NCBI RefSeq assembly: GCF_008253865.1
Contig: NZ_CP042331.1
Coordinates: 6,103,501-6,167,500, forward strand
From: Bosea sp. F3-2
GTDB taxonomy: Bacteria > Pseudomonadota > Alphaproteobacteria > Rhizobiales > Beijerinckiaceae
Direction of reading: 5' to 3'
Length of the DNA: 64,000 bases
The notes beneath the pieces are model-generated. The model was given only the letters and a program-made list of their open reading frames with translations, made no database searches and was not told the DNA's origin. A program made the translations under genes and the position numbers. This document shows, in pieces, positions 43,599 through 53,050 of this stretch (within the stretch, counting starts at the first letter, position 1; the number at the start of each line of letters is the position of its first letter).

Positions 43599-45340
43599 CT
43601 GATCTTCCCTCCGAAGACCTCTCGGCCGAGAGCCTGCGCGCGCTCATCACCGGGGCTGAGGCCGAAGCCGGCCCCGCAACCCCGTTTGATGGAGAGGACG
43701 ATAGCGACGGCCCTTCCGATATGCCGGTCGGCGATGTCTCGCTGGCCGATGTCGAATGGTGTGCCCGGCTCGACCATTCCGACACCGACAATGGCAAGCG
43801 CCTGCTGCGGCATCGTGGGCAGGATCTCGCCAATATGCTCGAGGAGGGCTCGGACAAGGCCAATTGGGTGGTCTGGACCGGCGGCAAGGTCTGGGACCAG
43901 AGCGACGGCGCCAAGCAGGCGCTCGCCATTGCCCAGACCATCGGCGGGCTGATCGGGCTGGAGGCGGAGTACCTCAACCCCACGCCTGGCGAGAGCGCCG
44001 CCATCCGCAAGGCCAGCCGCGAGCCGACCGAGGAAAACCTCAAGGCCAAGGCCGCGGCGATCCTGGCTCTGGAAAAGCGGCAGGGAAAGCGTCGCGCCTT
44101 CGGCGTGACCTCAAAGAACCTCGCCCGCATGAATGCGATGCTGACCTGCGCGGCGCCGTTCTGCGTGGTGAAGCCGGAGGCATGGAATGCCGAGCAGCGG
44201 CTAGTCTATGTCAGCAATGGCACGCTGCGATTCCTGCGCGAGCCGACCGTACCGGACCCAGACGACCCGGCAACTTACCAGAACAGCCATCGCGGCCGCG
44301 CCGTGTTCGAAGCGGAAGGCTGGCGCCGCGAGGACCGCGTCACGCGCATGGTGCCGGTGGATTACGATCCGAAGGCGCAATGTCCGCTATGGCGCGCCTT
44401 CGTGGCGAAGTTCCTACCCGAAGACCTGGTTCCCGGCGTTGCAAAGGCGGTGCAGATCTATTGCGGGCTCGGCCTCACCGGCCTTCCGGTGCAGCGGCTG
44501 TTCTTCCATTACGGGCTCGGCGCCAACGGCAAATCGGTGTTCCTCGAAGTGCTGTCGCGCGTGCTCGGGCCGCTCTCCGAGGGACTGCCTGCGGAATCGA
44601 TTTCGGGCCAATCGCAGAGCGCGGCCGGCGCGGCCTCGCCCGATCTGGCGCGCCTGCCGGGCGTCCGCTTCCTGCGCATCACCGAATTGCCGCAGGGCGA
44701 GCCTTTGCGCGAAGCGCTGGTGAAGCGCCTGACTGGCGGCGAGAAGATGGACGTGCGCACCCTGTTCAAGGGCTATTTCTCCTTCCAGCCGCAGTTCAAG
44801 GCGCATCTCTCCGGCAACGGCTATCCGAGCATCTCCGGCTCCGACAACGGCATCTGGCGGCGCATGGCCGTGGTGCCGTGGAAGGTGACGATCCCGGAGG
44901 CGGAGCAGCGCGATTTCGAGGAGGTGGTGAGCGAACTCGTCGCCGAGGCGCCCGGCATCCTCAACTGGCTGATCGAGGGCATGGAGCTCTATGACGGCGA
45001 GGGGCTGCACTTCCCGCCGGCCATGGTCGACGCGGCCAAGGAATACCGGGACGAGATGGACCCGATCTCGCTCTTCATCGAGCGCTGCATCAGGAAAGCC
45101 GAGCCGGAGGCTGACGCGCAGATCCGCGCCAACTTCGCCTATGACGCCTATGTCGCCTGGAGCGAGGCGAGCGGCAAGAAGCCGAAGAGCAACACGATGT
45201 TCGGCCGAGTGATGGCCTCGCGCTTCGCCCGCAAGGAGACGTCGTCCGGCAACGTCTATGTGGATATCGAGCTTCACGATGTCCCGGCGCGTCCGCCGCG
45301 GCCCCGCAACCCCGATGACGACGGGTACGCTGGTCCATGA
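43595..45340 (+). CDS. P4/D5-type phage primase-helicase (SF3)
   Basis: 581 residues. The N-terminal D5-type region is followed by the SF3 helicase: Walker A GLGANGKS (307-314), the acidic Walker B region FLRITELPQGEPL, and the motif C region GSDNGIWRRMAVVPW. The C-terminal winged helix (NTMFGRVMASRFARKE) resembles P4 alpha ori-binding domains. A dense octamer array begins exactly at its stop codon, so it is the natural candidate to bind and melt that origin. Confidence 0.9.
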   Translation: MTDLPSEDLSAESLRALITGAEAEAGPATPFDGEDDSDGPSDMPVGDVSLADVEWCARLDHSDTDNGKRLLRHRGQDLANMLEEGSDKANWVVWTGGKVWDQSDGAKQALAIAQTIGGLIGLEAEYLNPTPGESAAIRKASREPTEENLKAKAAAILALEKRQGKRRAFGVTSKNLARMNAMLTCAAPFCVVKPEAWNAEQRLVYVSNGTLRFLREPTVPDPDDPATYQNSHRGRAVFEAEGWRREDRVTRMVPVDYDPKAQCPLWRAFVAKFLPEDLVPGVAKAVQIYCGLGLTGLPVQRLFFHYGLGANGKSVFLEVLSRVLGPLSEGLPAESISGQSQSAAGAASPDLARLPGVRFLRITELPQGEPLREALVKRLTGGEKMDVRTLFKGYFSFQPQFKAHLSGNGYPSISGSDNGIWRRMAVVPWKVTIPEAEQRDFEEVVSELVAEAPGILNWLIEGMELYDGEGLHFPPAMVDAAKEYRDEMDPISLFIERCIRKAEPEADAQIRANFAYDAYVAWSEASGKKPKSNTMFGRVMASRFARKETSSGNVYVDIELHDVPARPPRPRNPDDDGYAGP

Positions 45341-45639
45341 CCCTCCATTTTTGCCGATATCGTGGAGGGTCGTGGAGGGTTCATGGAGGGTTTTTGCCAA
45401 CCCTCCATCGCGATTTCCGGTTTTGCCTCAATGACTTGGCAAGCGCGATGGAGGGTATGGAGGGTTTACGCGAGCGTATGCGTAGCTTTCGGGGTTCGGG
45501 GGAATTCAGTTCTCTCAATGCGTATAGGCCCTTCAAACCCTCCATACCCTCCATTCAATGTCTCAAGTATCTGATTTTGAACCGTTATTTCCGATGGATA
45601 GTTTGTAAAAACCCTCCATCAACCCTCCACAACCCTCCA
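45340..45639. other. Iteron array, predicted phage replication origin
   Basis: Twelve exact copies of ACCCTCCA / TGGAGGGT lie in 300 bp. Plus-oriented TGGAGGGT starts at 45363, 45373, 45384, 45449 and 45458; minus-oriented ACCCTCCA starts at 45340, 45400, 45537, 45546, 45611, 45622 and 45632. Close neighbours are 9-11 bp apart, one helical turn. ATGGAGGGTATGGAGGGTTT (45448-45467) is repeated in perfect inverse at 45535-45554. A+T-richer DNA lies between 45554 and 45610. A 107-codon frame crosses the array but the repeats fall in different frames, so it is not taken as a gene. Confidence 0.75.
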
Positions 45640-45661
45640 TTGGCGGAACAAGGGCGCTGAC

Positions 45662-46438
45662 ATGGCCAAAGAGACCATCGGAATCGAAGCTCTGCTGCAC
45701 CGGGCCTATGCCCAGTATCGCGTCGACAAGGTGACCCCGGCGGCGGTGCTGGGGATGCCGCGCTTCAAGCCGTCCGGCTCGCTGGTCGGGGCGATGCAGG
45801 CCCTGCAGCTCGGCACGATCATCGACAATTCCGGCGCTGCGGCGCGGATGCTGGGCTTTCAGTCCATGGCCGCCGCGACGCCGGACGATCTCCTCGTCGT
45901 GCATGACCATGTTCTGGCGCTGTCGGCCTGGCTGATCGAGGGCGCGCAGGGTGACGAGCCGCAGGCGTGGAAGCGCAGCGAGATCGCGGCGCAGGGCTGG
46001 CGCGTCGAGGATGCGGCGAGCGGGCTCTGGCTGGTGCGTCCGGGTGAGGAGGGCGCGGCGGATGCGTGGTCGCGCCTGCATGACCCGTTCCTGACCGCGC
46101 TCGTCATCGAGCACGCCCGCAACGGCACGCGGCCGGATCATGGCGGGCCGATGCCGGCGCGGCGCGGCAGGCCGGACGAAGCGGCGCGCGCCGAGCGGGC
46201 CGGGATCATGCTGGCGCGCGCGATCTACGCGACCTGGCATGCGGCGCTCGGCCTGCTCGCTGTCGAGCTGGATGGGGTGTTGCTCAAGCATCAGGTGACC
46301 GGCCCGACCAGCCCGGAAGCACCATGGGATAGCGAAGCGACAGGCAATGTGCTCGCTTCTCAGGCTGGAAGGAGTGATTTAGGGCGTAATTCAACCCCAG
46401 CTAAGCTCTTGAACAGGAAGGCAAATCGACGCCTTTGA
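45662..46438 (+). CDS. Hypothetical phage protein before the late operon
   Basis: 258 residues. The first half is helical (IGIEALLHRAYAQYRVDKVT, SGAAARMLGFQSMAAATPDD); WLVRPGEEG and RRGRPDEAARAERAGIMLAR follow. No family is recognised. It is the last gene before the 250-bp gap carrying hairpins ahead of the terminase genes, the place where lambdoid phages keep the late antiterminator Q, but no Q-like motif is evident. Confidence 0.6.
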   Translation: MAKETIGIEALLHRAYAQYRVDKVTPAAVLGMPRFKPSGSLVGAMQALQLGTIIDNSGAAARMLGFQSMAAATPDDLLVVHDHVLALSAWLIEGAQGDEPQAWKRSEIAAQGWRVEDAASGLWLVRPGEEGAADAWSRLHDPFLTALVIEHARNGTRPDHGGPMPARRGRPDEAARAERAGIMLARAIYATWHAALGLLAVELDGVLLKHQVTGPTSPEAPWDSEATGNVLASQAGRSDLGRNSTPAKLLNRKANRRL

Positions 46439-46491
46439 CCGCCTCACCCTCTTGTGGCATGTTCGGAGCATCCCAATAGGGAACTGAACCC

Positions 46492-46515
46492 GCCCCGACG
46501 CTCCTGCGCCGGGGC
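46492..46515 (+). terminator. GCCCCGACGC hairpin upstream of the late operon
   Basis: GCCCCGACGC (46492-46501), loop TCCT, GCGCCGGGGC (46506-46515). The same stem with loop TGTT recurs at 60184-60207. It is followed by GCATTCATTT, not a clean T-run. Confidence 0.5.
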
Positions 46516-46622
46516 GCATTCATTTCCGGCTCGGTCGGAGGAGGGCGCCATGTGACCCCGTCGCCCCCATCGACCCCGGCCCGACCGGCCCCCGGCCTCG
46601 GGTCCTTCCCGGGCCACCCCAC

Positions 46623-46652
46623 CCCGCGACGAGTATTCGGCGCGGGATTTTT
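46623..46652 (+). terminator. Terminator before the terminase genes
   Basis: CCCGCG (46623-46628) pairs with CGCGGG (46641-46646), followed by ATTTTT. Late transcription must start after it or read through it. The gap 46439-46691 otherwise holds C-rich DNA without a visible gene. Confidence 0.55.
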
Positions 46653-46691
46653 CTAGCCGCACCTTCCGAAATCTGACCGAACACCCCGAAC

Positions 46692-47303
46692 ATGGCCGAG
46701 ATGGACCCGAACACGCCGGATGCCGCGTGGGTGTCCATCAGCGAGCTCGCCCGCCTGAAGGGCTTGAGCAAGGCGGCCGTTTCGGAGCGGGTGAAGGGGC
46801 TGATCCAGAAGGGCCAGCTTTCAACCAAGCCCGGCAAGGGCAAGGTCGTCCTCGTCAACCTTGCCGCCTTCGACCGCGTCATCGGTGAAACCACCGACCT
46901 GGCCAAGGCAGCCGGCGCTGAGACGAAACGGCTTTCGACTTCGCCGCAACCGCGCGACGACGCAGCGCCGATCTACACCGCCGAGCAGGCGCGTCACATG
47001 GCCTACAAGGCCGAGAGCGCCCGCCTCGACCTCGAGGAGCGCCAGAGCAAGATCCTGCAAGTCGCAGACGTATCCAATGCCATCGCGGCCGCAGGAGATG
47101 CTATCGCCCGCGCGATCGAAAAGCTTCCGACCATGGCGGACGATATCGCCAGTGCGGTAGCACAGAGCGGCGCGACGGGAGCGCGTACCGAGCTTAAGGC
47201 GAAAGCCCGCGACCTGCGTGAACTCGTCGCGAAGGAGCTGGCGCAAGCCCTGAACCTGAAACCGAACCCGAGCGAGGCGCCGGAGGAGACCCCGGACGAC
47301 TGA
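46692..47303 (+). CDS. Terminase small subunit, Nu1-like
   Basis: 203 residues. The N-terminal winged helix (AWVSISELARLKGLSKAAVS, KGLIQKGQLSTKPGKGKVVL) would bind the cos/pac region. The helical middle (ARHMAYKAESARLDLEERQS) matches Nu1-type assembly domains. It ends 2 bp before the large subunit. Confidence 0.8.
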   Translation: MAEMDPNTPDAAWVSISELARLKGLSKAAVSERVKGLIQKGQLSTKPGKGKVVLVNLAAFDRVIGETTDLAKAAGAETKRLSTSPQPRDDAAPIYTAEQARHMAYKAESARLDLEERQSKILQVADVSNAIAAAGDAIARAIEKLPTMADDIASAVAQSGATGARTELKAKARDLRELVAKELAQALNLKPNPSEAPEETPDD

Positions 47304-47305
47304 CG

Positions 47306-49306
47306 ATGCAGCTTCCCGACGCTCTGACGATCGTCGTCGAGGCCCTGATCGCAGCCATCGCCCCGCCGCAGCAGATCGACCCGCCGACCTGGGCAGAGCG
47401 CGAGCTCACCGTTCCGGACGGACCGAAGAAGCTGGAAAAATGGAGCCGGCATCTCACGCCCTTCGTGGCCGAGCCGCTTTCACACACCAGCATCGACAGC
47501 CCGGTCAACGAGTTCTGCGTGATGAAGTCGGCTCAGACCGGCTTCACCACTCTGATGATCGCCGGAATCGGGCACACGATCGATATCGAGCCGTGCGACC
47601 AGATGATTGTGCAGCCGACCGACGGCGCGCTGACGGACTTCAACTCGAAGAAGCTCCAGATCGCGATCGAAAACTCGGATGCGCTCGCGAAAAAGGTCGC
47701 GCCCCAGACGGCGCGGTCCGGCAAGGCCTCGACCACCTATGAGAAGCGCTACGGCGCCTGCTCGCTGACCCTGGCTCTAGCCTCGTCCACCGCCGATCTC
47801 CGCTCCAAGTCGGTCCGTAAGGCCTGGTGCGACGAGATCGACGAGTATGCCGAGGATCTCGACGGCCAGGGTTCGCCCTTCGACATGATCGAGGCGAGGC
47901 AGGAGAGCTTCCTGGCCGACGGCTCCTGGAAACGGATCTACGTCTCTACCCCGACCATCAAGGGCGGCTCGCATATCGAGCGCTACTGGGAGGGCTCGGA
48001 CAAGCGCAAATGGTTCGTCAAATGCCCGCATTGCCGGGATGAATCGGGAGAAAGCAGCGAGTTCGTCTTCGAATTCGGCCCGAATTTCCGATATTCCGAC
48101 GAATGGCCGTATCGGGCCTATTACGTCGCACCCTGCTGCGGCTCTGTCGTCGAAGAGCACGAGAAGCGCGAGCTGGTACGGAACGGGCGCTGGAAGGCGA
48201 CCGACCCCGGCCCGGGCAAGATGCCCGGCTATCATTTCAACGCGATGTCCTCGCCCTTCGTGCCCTGGCCGAAGATCGCGGAGCGGGCTGTCAAGGCTGG
48301 CAGCGACATTGCCAAGCAGAAGACCTTCTACAACCTGACGCTCGGCCTGCCCTTCGAGATGAAGGGCGACGCGCCCGACCATGTGCGGCTCTTCGAGCGG
48401 CGGGAGGACGGCCTGCCGCGCTATCGCGTGCCGCCCGCCGGCCTGCTGCTGACCGCGGCTGCCGACGTGCAGATGCGCGGCATCTGGTACGAGGTCACGG
48501 CCTGGGCGCCGAACGGCGAGAGCTGGACGGTCGACGCAGGCTATTGCGATGGCGATACATCGTCTCCGGACGGCGAGGCCTTCGGGCTGCTGCATAAGGC
48601 AACGCTCGGGCGCGAATTCGACGATGCCTTCGGCGGTAAGCGCACGCTCGACGCGCTCGGCATAGATTCCGGCTACCGCTCGCATGTGGTCTATTCGTGG
48701 GTGCGGCAGAACCAGCGTCTGCATCCCGACACGGGCAAGGATGTCGTGCTCGCGCTTGACGGCCGCGACGGCTGGAGCCTGCCGGCGATCGGCATGCCAA
48801 AGCTCGTCGACATCGATCTCGGCGGCCACAAGATCAGGCAGGGCTGCAAGCTCTGGCCGGTCGGAACCTGGTCGTTGAAGGGTTCGATCTATGACGATCT
48901 CCGCAAGGAGGGTCTGAAATCGGGCGCGCTACGTGATCCGGATGGCTATTGCCACTTCGGCACATGGCTCGATATGGCCTATTTCGAGCAGATCACAGCG
49001 GAATATCTCTCCGACGAGAAGCTCCGAGGCCGCAGCCGCAAGGTCTGGAAGGTCAGGCGGGATAACCACCTGCTCGACTGCCGGGTCTACAACAAGGCGC
49101 TCGCCGAATATCTCGGCCTGTCGACCTCGACGGCGGACGAATGGGCCGCGCTCGCGCGACACCGTGGCCTGCCGGTCGAGGTGACGAAGCGGGACCTGTT
49201 CACGCCGCCCGAAGCAACACCGCAACCCCTGCCGCCGCCTGAAGCCGATCCGGAACCCGTGCAAGGGGACTGGATCGGCAGGCGCGGGCGCAACTGGCTC
49301 CGTTGA
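47306..49306 (+). CDS. Terminase large subunit, GpA family
   Basis: 666 residues, lambda gpA size. The ATPase domain has the variant Walker A KSAQTGFTT (74-82) and the acidic KAWCDEIDEY. FVKCPHCRDE begins a zinc-binding insert. The C-terminal nuclease domain has LGIDSGYRS and later acidic residues. It cuts concatemers and drives DNA into the prohead. GpA terminases usually pair with gpW/gpB-type heads, as here. Confidence 0.95.
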   Translation: MQLPDALTIVVEALIAAIAPPQQIDPPTWAERELTVPDGPKKLEKWSRHLTPFVAEPLSHTSIDSPVNEFCVMKSAQTGFTTLMIAGIGHTIDIEPCDQMIVQPTDGALTDFNSKKLQIAIENSDALAKKVAPQTARSGKASTTYEKRYGACSLTLALASSTADLRSKSVRKAWCDEIDEYAEDLDGQGSPFDMIEARQESFLADGSWKRIYVSTPTIKGGSHIERYWEGSDKRKWFVKCPHCRDESGESSEFVFEFGPNFRYSDEWPYRAYYVAPCCGSVVEEHEKRELVRNGRWKATDPGPGKMPGYHFNAMSSPFVPWPKIAERAVKAGSDIAKQKTFYNLTLGLPFEMKGDAPDHVRLFERREDGLPRYRVPPAGLLLTAAADVQMRGIWYEVTAWAPNGESWTVDAGYCDGDTSSPDGEAFGLLHKATLGREFDDAFGGKRTLDALGIDSGYRSHVVYSWVRQNQRLHPDTGKDVVLALDGRDGWSLPAIGMPKLVDIDLGGHKIRQGCKLWPVGTWSLKGSIYDDLRKEGLKSGALRDPDGYCHFGTWLDMAYFEQITAEYLSDEKLRGRSRKVWKVRRDNHLLDCRVYNKALAEYLGLSTSTADEWAALARHRGLPVEVTKRDLFTPPEATPQPLPPPEADPEPVQGDWIGRRGRNWLR

Positions 49307-49310
49307 ACCC

Positions 49311-49526
49311 ATGGCCTGGACGCAGACCGATATCGACCGCCTGAAAAAGGCGATCGCGACCGGTGCGCGCCGGGTCGAGTTCGGCTCGGGGGAGACCCGG
49401 CGCGTGCAGGAGTTCCAGACCATCGACGCCATGCTGAAGGCATTGGCCGCGATGGAGGAGGAAGTCTCCGGATCGGGTGCCTTGTCCTCGCGACGCACGG
49501 TCGCTGGCTACAATTCGGGGCTCTGA
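49311..49526 (+). CDS. gpW-like head-completion protein
   Basis: 71 residues. MAWTQTDIDRLKKAIATGAR and RRVQEFQTIDAMLKALAAME match the lambda gpW fold, which plugs the filled head and prepares tail joining. It is 4 bp after terL and 1 bp before the portal gene. Confidence 0.85.
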   Translation: MAWTQTDIDRLKKAIATGARRVEFGSGETRRVQEFQTIDAMLKALAAMEEEVSGSGALSSRRTVAGYNSGL

Positions 49527-49527
49527 G

Positions 49528-51012
49528 ATGGAGCGCAATCTCCTCGACAGGGCGATCGAAGCGATCTCGCCAGCGGCCGGGGCGCGTCGGGCCGAGGCGC
49601 GGCTGCGCCTCTCGGCTCTGCGCAATGCCCAGGCGATGTATGACGGCGCCTCGCGAGGTCACCGCACGCAGGGTCGCAAGATCGGCTCGACCTCGGCCGA
49701 TGTCGAAACGCGGATGTCTCTGCGCCGTCTGCGTGACGTGTCGCGCGACATGGAGCGGAACAACGCCTATGCCCGGCGCGGCCTGACGGTCATCCCGACC
49801 AATGTCGTCGGGACCGGCATCGTGCCGTCTGTAAGGAAGGCGTCGAGCGACCTTGTTAAGCGCAAGGTCGAGGCTCTGATCAAGAGCCATCTCGACACGA
49901 CCGATATCGACTATGACGGCCGGCAAAACTATGCCGGTCTGCAGTTCACCGCGGTACGGACGCTCGCTCGTGACGGCGAGGTCCTGGCAGTTCGCTACCG
50001 GCCGAAGGCTAGCCTGAAGCTGACGGTGCCGCTGCAGGTCCGCCTGCTCGAAGCCGACTATCTCGACGACAGCAAGGACGGTCCGGACGGAAACTTCGTC
50101 AATGTCCAGGGCGTTCGCTATGACGCCGCCGGTCGGCGCGTCGGCTATTGGCTGTTCGAAGAGCACCCTGGCAACGCCTCGCGGGCGGGGCGCAGTGCAG
50201 AATCGAAGCTGATCCCGGCTGCTGACGTGGCCCATCTCTACCGGATCGACAGACCCGGTCAGACGCGCGGCGTGCCGTGGCTTGCGCCAGGCATCATGAC
50301 CCTCTGGGACATGAAGGACTATGAAGAGGCCGAGCTGATCCGCCAGAAGGTGGCGGCCTGCTTCGCCGGCTTCGAGACGAACACGAACGCTGGCCAGACG
50401 CTGGCCGGGGCCGCGACCACCAAGGCGGGAACGCCGGTCGACATCCTCGAGCCCGGCATGATCCACCGGATGGCGCCGGGCAGCGAGATCACATTCGCGA
50501 CCCCGCCGCAGGTGACGGGCTATCCGGACTATATTCGGATGAACCTGCGCAAGGTCGCATCGTCGTTGGATGTGCCGTTCAACGAGATCGCCTCCGACGA
50601 CAGCCAGGAAAACTTCGCGTCCTCGCGGCGCGGATACATCGTCTTCCAGCGCGTGGTCGAGGTCTGGCGCTGGCAGGCCGTCATCCCGCAATTCTGCGAC
50701 CCGATCGGGCAATGGTTCCTTGAGGCCGCGACCGTCCCGCTCGGCGGGCCGCCGCGGGCGGAACTGGATCACACCCCGCCGCGGCGCGAACTGATCAGCC
50801 CGAAGGAAGAGGTCCCGATGATGAGGGACATGATCCGCTCGGGCCTGATGACGCGCCGAGAGACGCTGCGCTCGCTCGGATACGACCCGGAGGCCGTCGA
50901 GGCTGAATTCGTTGAAGAGAACCGCAGCGCCGACATGGTCGGCAACAGCTTCGATTCGGATGGTCGCCGGCCGGTGACCGGTCCGCTTCCCGACAAGGAC
51001 ACCCCGCAATGA
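49528..51012 (+). CDS. Portal protein, lambda gpB family
   Basis: 494 residues from ATG 49528. ERNNAYARRGLTVIPTNVVG, DWDG-region equivalent (DTTDIDYDGRQNYAGLQ), VAHLYRIDRPGQTRGVPWLA and VPFNEIASDDSQENFASSRR are family landmarks. It forms the dodecameric ring at the head vertex through which DNA enters. Its stop overlaps the protease-capsid start. Confidence 0.95.
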   Translation: MERNLLDRAIEAISPAAGARRAEARLRLSALRNAQAMYDGASRGHRTQGRKIGSTSADVETRMSLRRLRDVSRDMERNNAYARRGLTVIPTNVVGTGIVPSVRKASSDLVKRKVEALIKSHLDTTDIDYDGRQNYAGLQFTAVRTLARDGEVLAVRYRPKASLKLTVPLQVRLLEADYLDDSKDGPDGNFVNVQGVRYDAAGRRVGYWLFEEHPGNASRAGRSAESKLIPAADVAHLYRIDRPGQTRGVPWLAPGIMTLWDMKDYEEAELIRQKVAACFAGFETNTNAGQTLAGAATTKAGTPVDILEPGMIHRMAPGSEITFATPPQVTGYPDYIRMNLRKVASSLDVPFNEIASDDSQENFASSRRGYIVFQRVVEVWRWQAVIPQFCDPIGQWFLEAATVPLGGPPRAELDHTPPRRELISPKEEVPMMRDMIRSGLMTRRETLRSLGYDPEAVEAEFVEENRSADMVGNSFDSDGRRPVTGPLPDKDTPQ

Positions 51013-53033
51013 CCGCACTCGATCGGCTCTATGTCGATGGCGAGATCCTGCTCTATGGCGATGTCGGTGATCCATGGGGATGGGGCGATGGCTTCACTCC
51101 CTCCGATGTCGCGCAGGCGCTGGCGTTGCACGGCGCCGGCGACATCGTCGTCCGGGTCAATTCCGGCGGCGGCATCGCCTTCGACGGCGTCGCGATTTAC
51201 TCGCTGCTACGTGCCCATGCGCTGACCGGCGGCAAGGTCGCGATCGTGATCGACGGCATCGCCGCCTCGGCGGCCTCTCTGATCGCGATGGCCGGCGACG
51301 CGATCGAAATGCGCGCCGGCGCGATGATGATGATCCACGACGCCGCGGGCATCACCTGGGGCACGGCCGAGGATCACGAGAAGTCGCGCAGCATGCTCGA
51401 CAAGCTCTCCGGCCAGTATGCCCGGGTCTATGCCGACCGTTCCGGCCGTCCTGAGGCCGAGATGCGGGAGCTGATGCTGGCCGAGACTTGGTTCACGGCG
51501 GAGGAGGCTGTCGAGGCCAAGCTCGCCACCTCCGTGCTCTCCGACGCGGCGCTCTCCACCGCATCCTTCGATTACCGCGTCTACGCGCATGCCCCGGACG
51601 GGCTGCCTCGTCGCGTTAAGCCCACTTCCCCCGCGGCCACCGCCGCTCAACCCAAGGAGCCGAACATGACCGTTCGCCCCGATCCGGCGGCCGCTGCACA
51701 GGGCGCTGATCCCAAGGACAACCCCCCGGCCAAAGCCTGGACGGCGAGTTTCTACAAGTCTGCCGAGAAGTCCGGGCTGCCGCTGGCCGATCTCAACAAG
51801 ATCGTCGACGAGAATGCCTCGCTGGCCGACGCTCTGGCGTCGCTGATCGACGCCCAGGCCGAGGCTGGCAATCGCGACAAGCCGAAGCCCGGCGGGACGC
51901 CTGCCGTCGTCACGGCCGATGCCCGCGACAAGCTGGTCGAGGGTGCTACCAAGGGTATCCTGATGCGCGCCGGCATCGAGGGCGGCGAGCGCAATGAGTT
52001 CACCGGCATGCGCCTGGAGCGCCTGGCGGAGGAGGCACTCGTCCGCGCCGGCCTGCCGACGAGTGGCAACCGCCTGCAGGTGGTCGGCCGCGCCTTCACC
52101 ATGATCGGCCGCCCCCTCGCTGCCGGCGGCATGCATTCGACTGGCGACTTCGGCACCATCCTCGAGGCCGTCGCCAACAAGTCGATGCTGGCCGGCTGGG
52201 ACCAGGCCGATACGACCTATCAGGTCTGGACGAAGAAGGGCTCGCTGTCCGACTTCAAGATCGCCAACCGCTATGGCGTCGGCCCGCTGCCGATGCTGAA
52301 GAAGAAGCCGGAAGGCTCGGCCTACGAGTATGCGACCCTGCAGGACAGCAAGGTCACCGTCATGCTCGCCACCTATGGCCAGGCCTTCGCGATGACCCGC
52401 GAGATGGTGATCAACGACGATCTCGACGCCTTCTCCGATATTCCGCGCAAACAGGGCATCGCGGCGCGCACGACTGTCGACAGCCTGCCCTATGCGCTGA
52501 TCATCGCCAACGGCCCCTTCATGGGCGGCAATGCGATCTTCCATGCCAGCCGCTTCAACCTCTCCGGCGCCGGTGGCGGTGCCCCGGCCAACGCCGTTCC
52601 GTCGGCGGATGCCTTCGAGGCGGTCGCGACCTGGATGCGGACCAAGCAGGTCGGCGGCACCGACGGCAAGACGCGCTACCGAATCCGGCCGAAGTTCGGC
52701 CTGTTCCCGGTGGCGAAGGAGATGACGGTCCGTCAGCTCCTCAACTCGTCGACTGAGCTCGGCCAGGCGAACCCGGCGCTCAAAAACCGCGCGCAGGGTT
52801 TCATCGAGCCGGTCTTCTCCGACTGGCTGGACGATGCCTCGGCGATCGCCTGGTACTTCGCCGCGGACAAGACGCAGGACACGGTCGAGGTCTCCTTCCT
52901 GGATGGGGTAGACTCTCCCTTCCTCGACCAGGAGAACGACTGGAACGTCGATGGCACCAAGATGAAGGTTCGCATCGACGCCGGCGCCTCCGTGCTCGAT
53001 CCACGCGGCCTGTTCAAGAACAACGGCGCCTGA
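51009..53033 (+). CDS. ClpP-like prohead protease fused to major capsid protein
   Basis: 674 residues. The N-terminal ClpP/S49 domain (1-175) has nucleophile Ser87 in GIAASAASLIAM and His110 in MMIHDAAG. The usual Asp near TWFTAEEAVEAKL is occupied by Glu159. A low-complexity linker (about 205-230) and a scaffold-like part lead to the capsid domain from about 290: ANKSMLAGWDQADTTYQVW, REMVINDDLDAFSDIPRKQG, and a C-terminal VRIDAGASVLDPRGLFKN. One polypeptide thus carries protease, delta region and shell. In many relatives these are two genes. Confidence 0.92.
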   Translation: MTALDRLYVDGEILLYGDVGDPWGWGDGFTPSDVAQALALHGAGDIVVRVNSGGGIAFDGVAIYSLLRAHALTGGKVAIVIDGIAASAASLIAMAGDAIEMRAGAMMMIHDAAGITWGTAEDHEKSRSMLDKLSGQYARVYADRSGRPEAEMRELMLAETWFTAEEAVEAKLATSVLSDAALSTASFDYRVYAHAPDGLPRRVKPTSPAATAAQPKEPNMTVRPDPAAAAQGADPKDNPPAKAWTASFYKSAEKSGLPLADLNKIVDENASLADALASLIDAQAEAGNRDKPKPGGTPAVVTADARDKLVEGATKGILMRAGIEGGERNEFTGMRLERLAEEALVRAGLPTSGNRLQVVGRAFTMIGRPLAAGGMHSTGDFGTILEAVANKSMLAGWDQADTTYQVWTKKGSLSDFKIANRYGVGPLPMLKKKPEGSAYEYATLQDSKVTVMLATYGQAFAMTREMVINDDLDAFSDIPRKQGIAARTTVDSLPYALIIANGPFMGGNAIFHASRFNLSGAGGGAPANAVPSADAFEAVATWMRTKQVGGTDGKTRYRIRPKFGLFPVAKEMTVRQLLNSSTELGQANPALKNRAQGFIEPVFSDWLDDASAIAWYFAADKTQDTVEVSFLDGVDSPFLDQENDWNVDGTKMKVRIDAGASVLDPRGLFKNNGA

Positions 53034-53050
53034 TCGGCGCCGGCGATCCG

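Noticed and set aside
45340..45639. CRISPR array or tandem repeat of coding type
   Set aside because: Units are 8 bp in both orientations with 1-3 bp or long gaps; there are no spacers and no cas genes.
45337..45660. A 107-codon plus-strand frame through the octamer array, overlapping the helicase stop
   Set aside because: The repeats fall in different reading phases and encode unrelated residues, so selection is on DNA, not protein. There is no ribosome site beyond the overlap.
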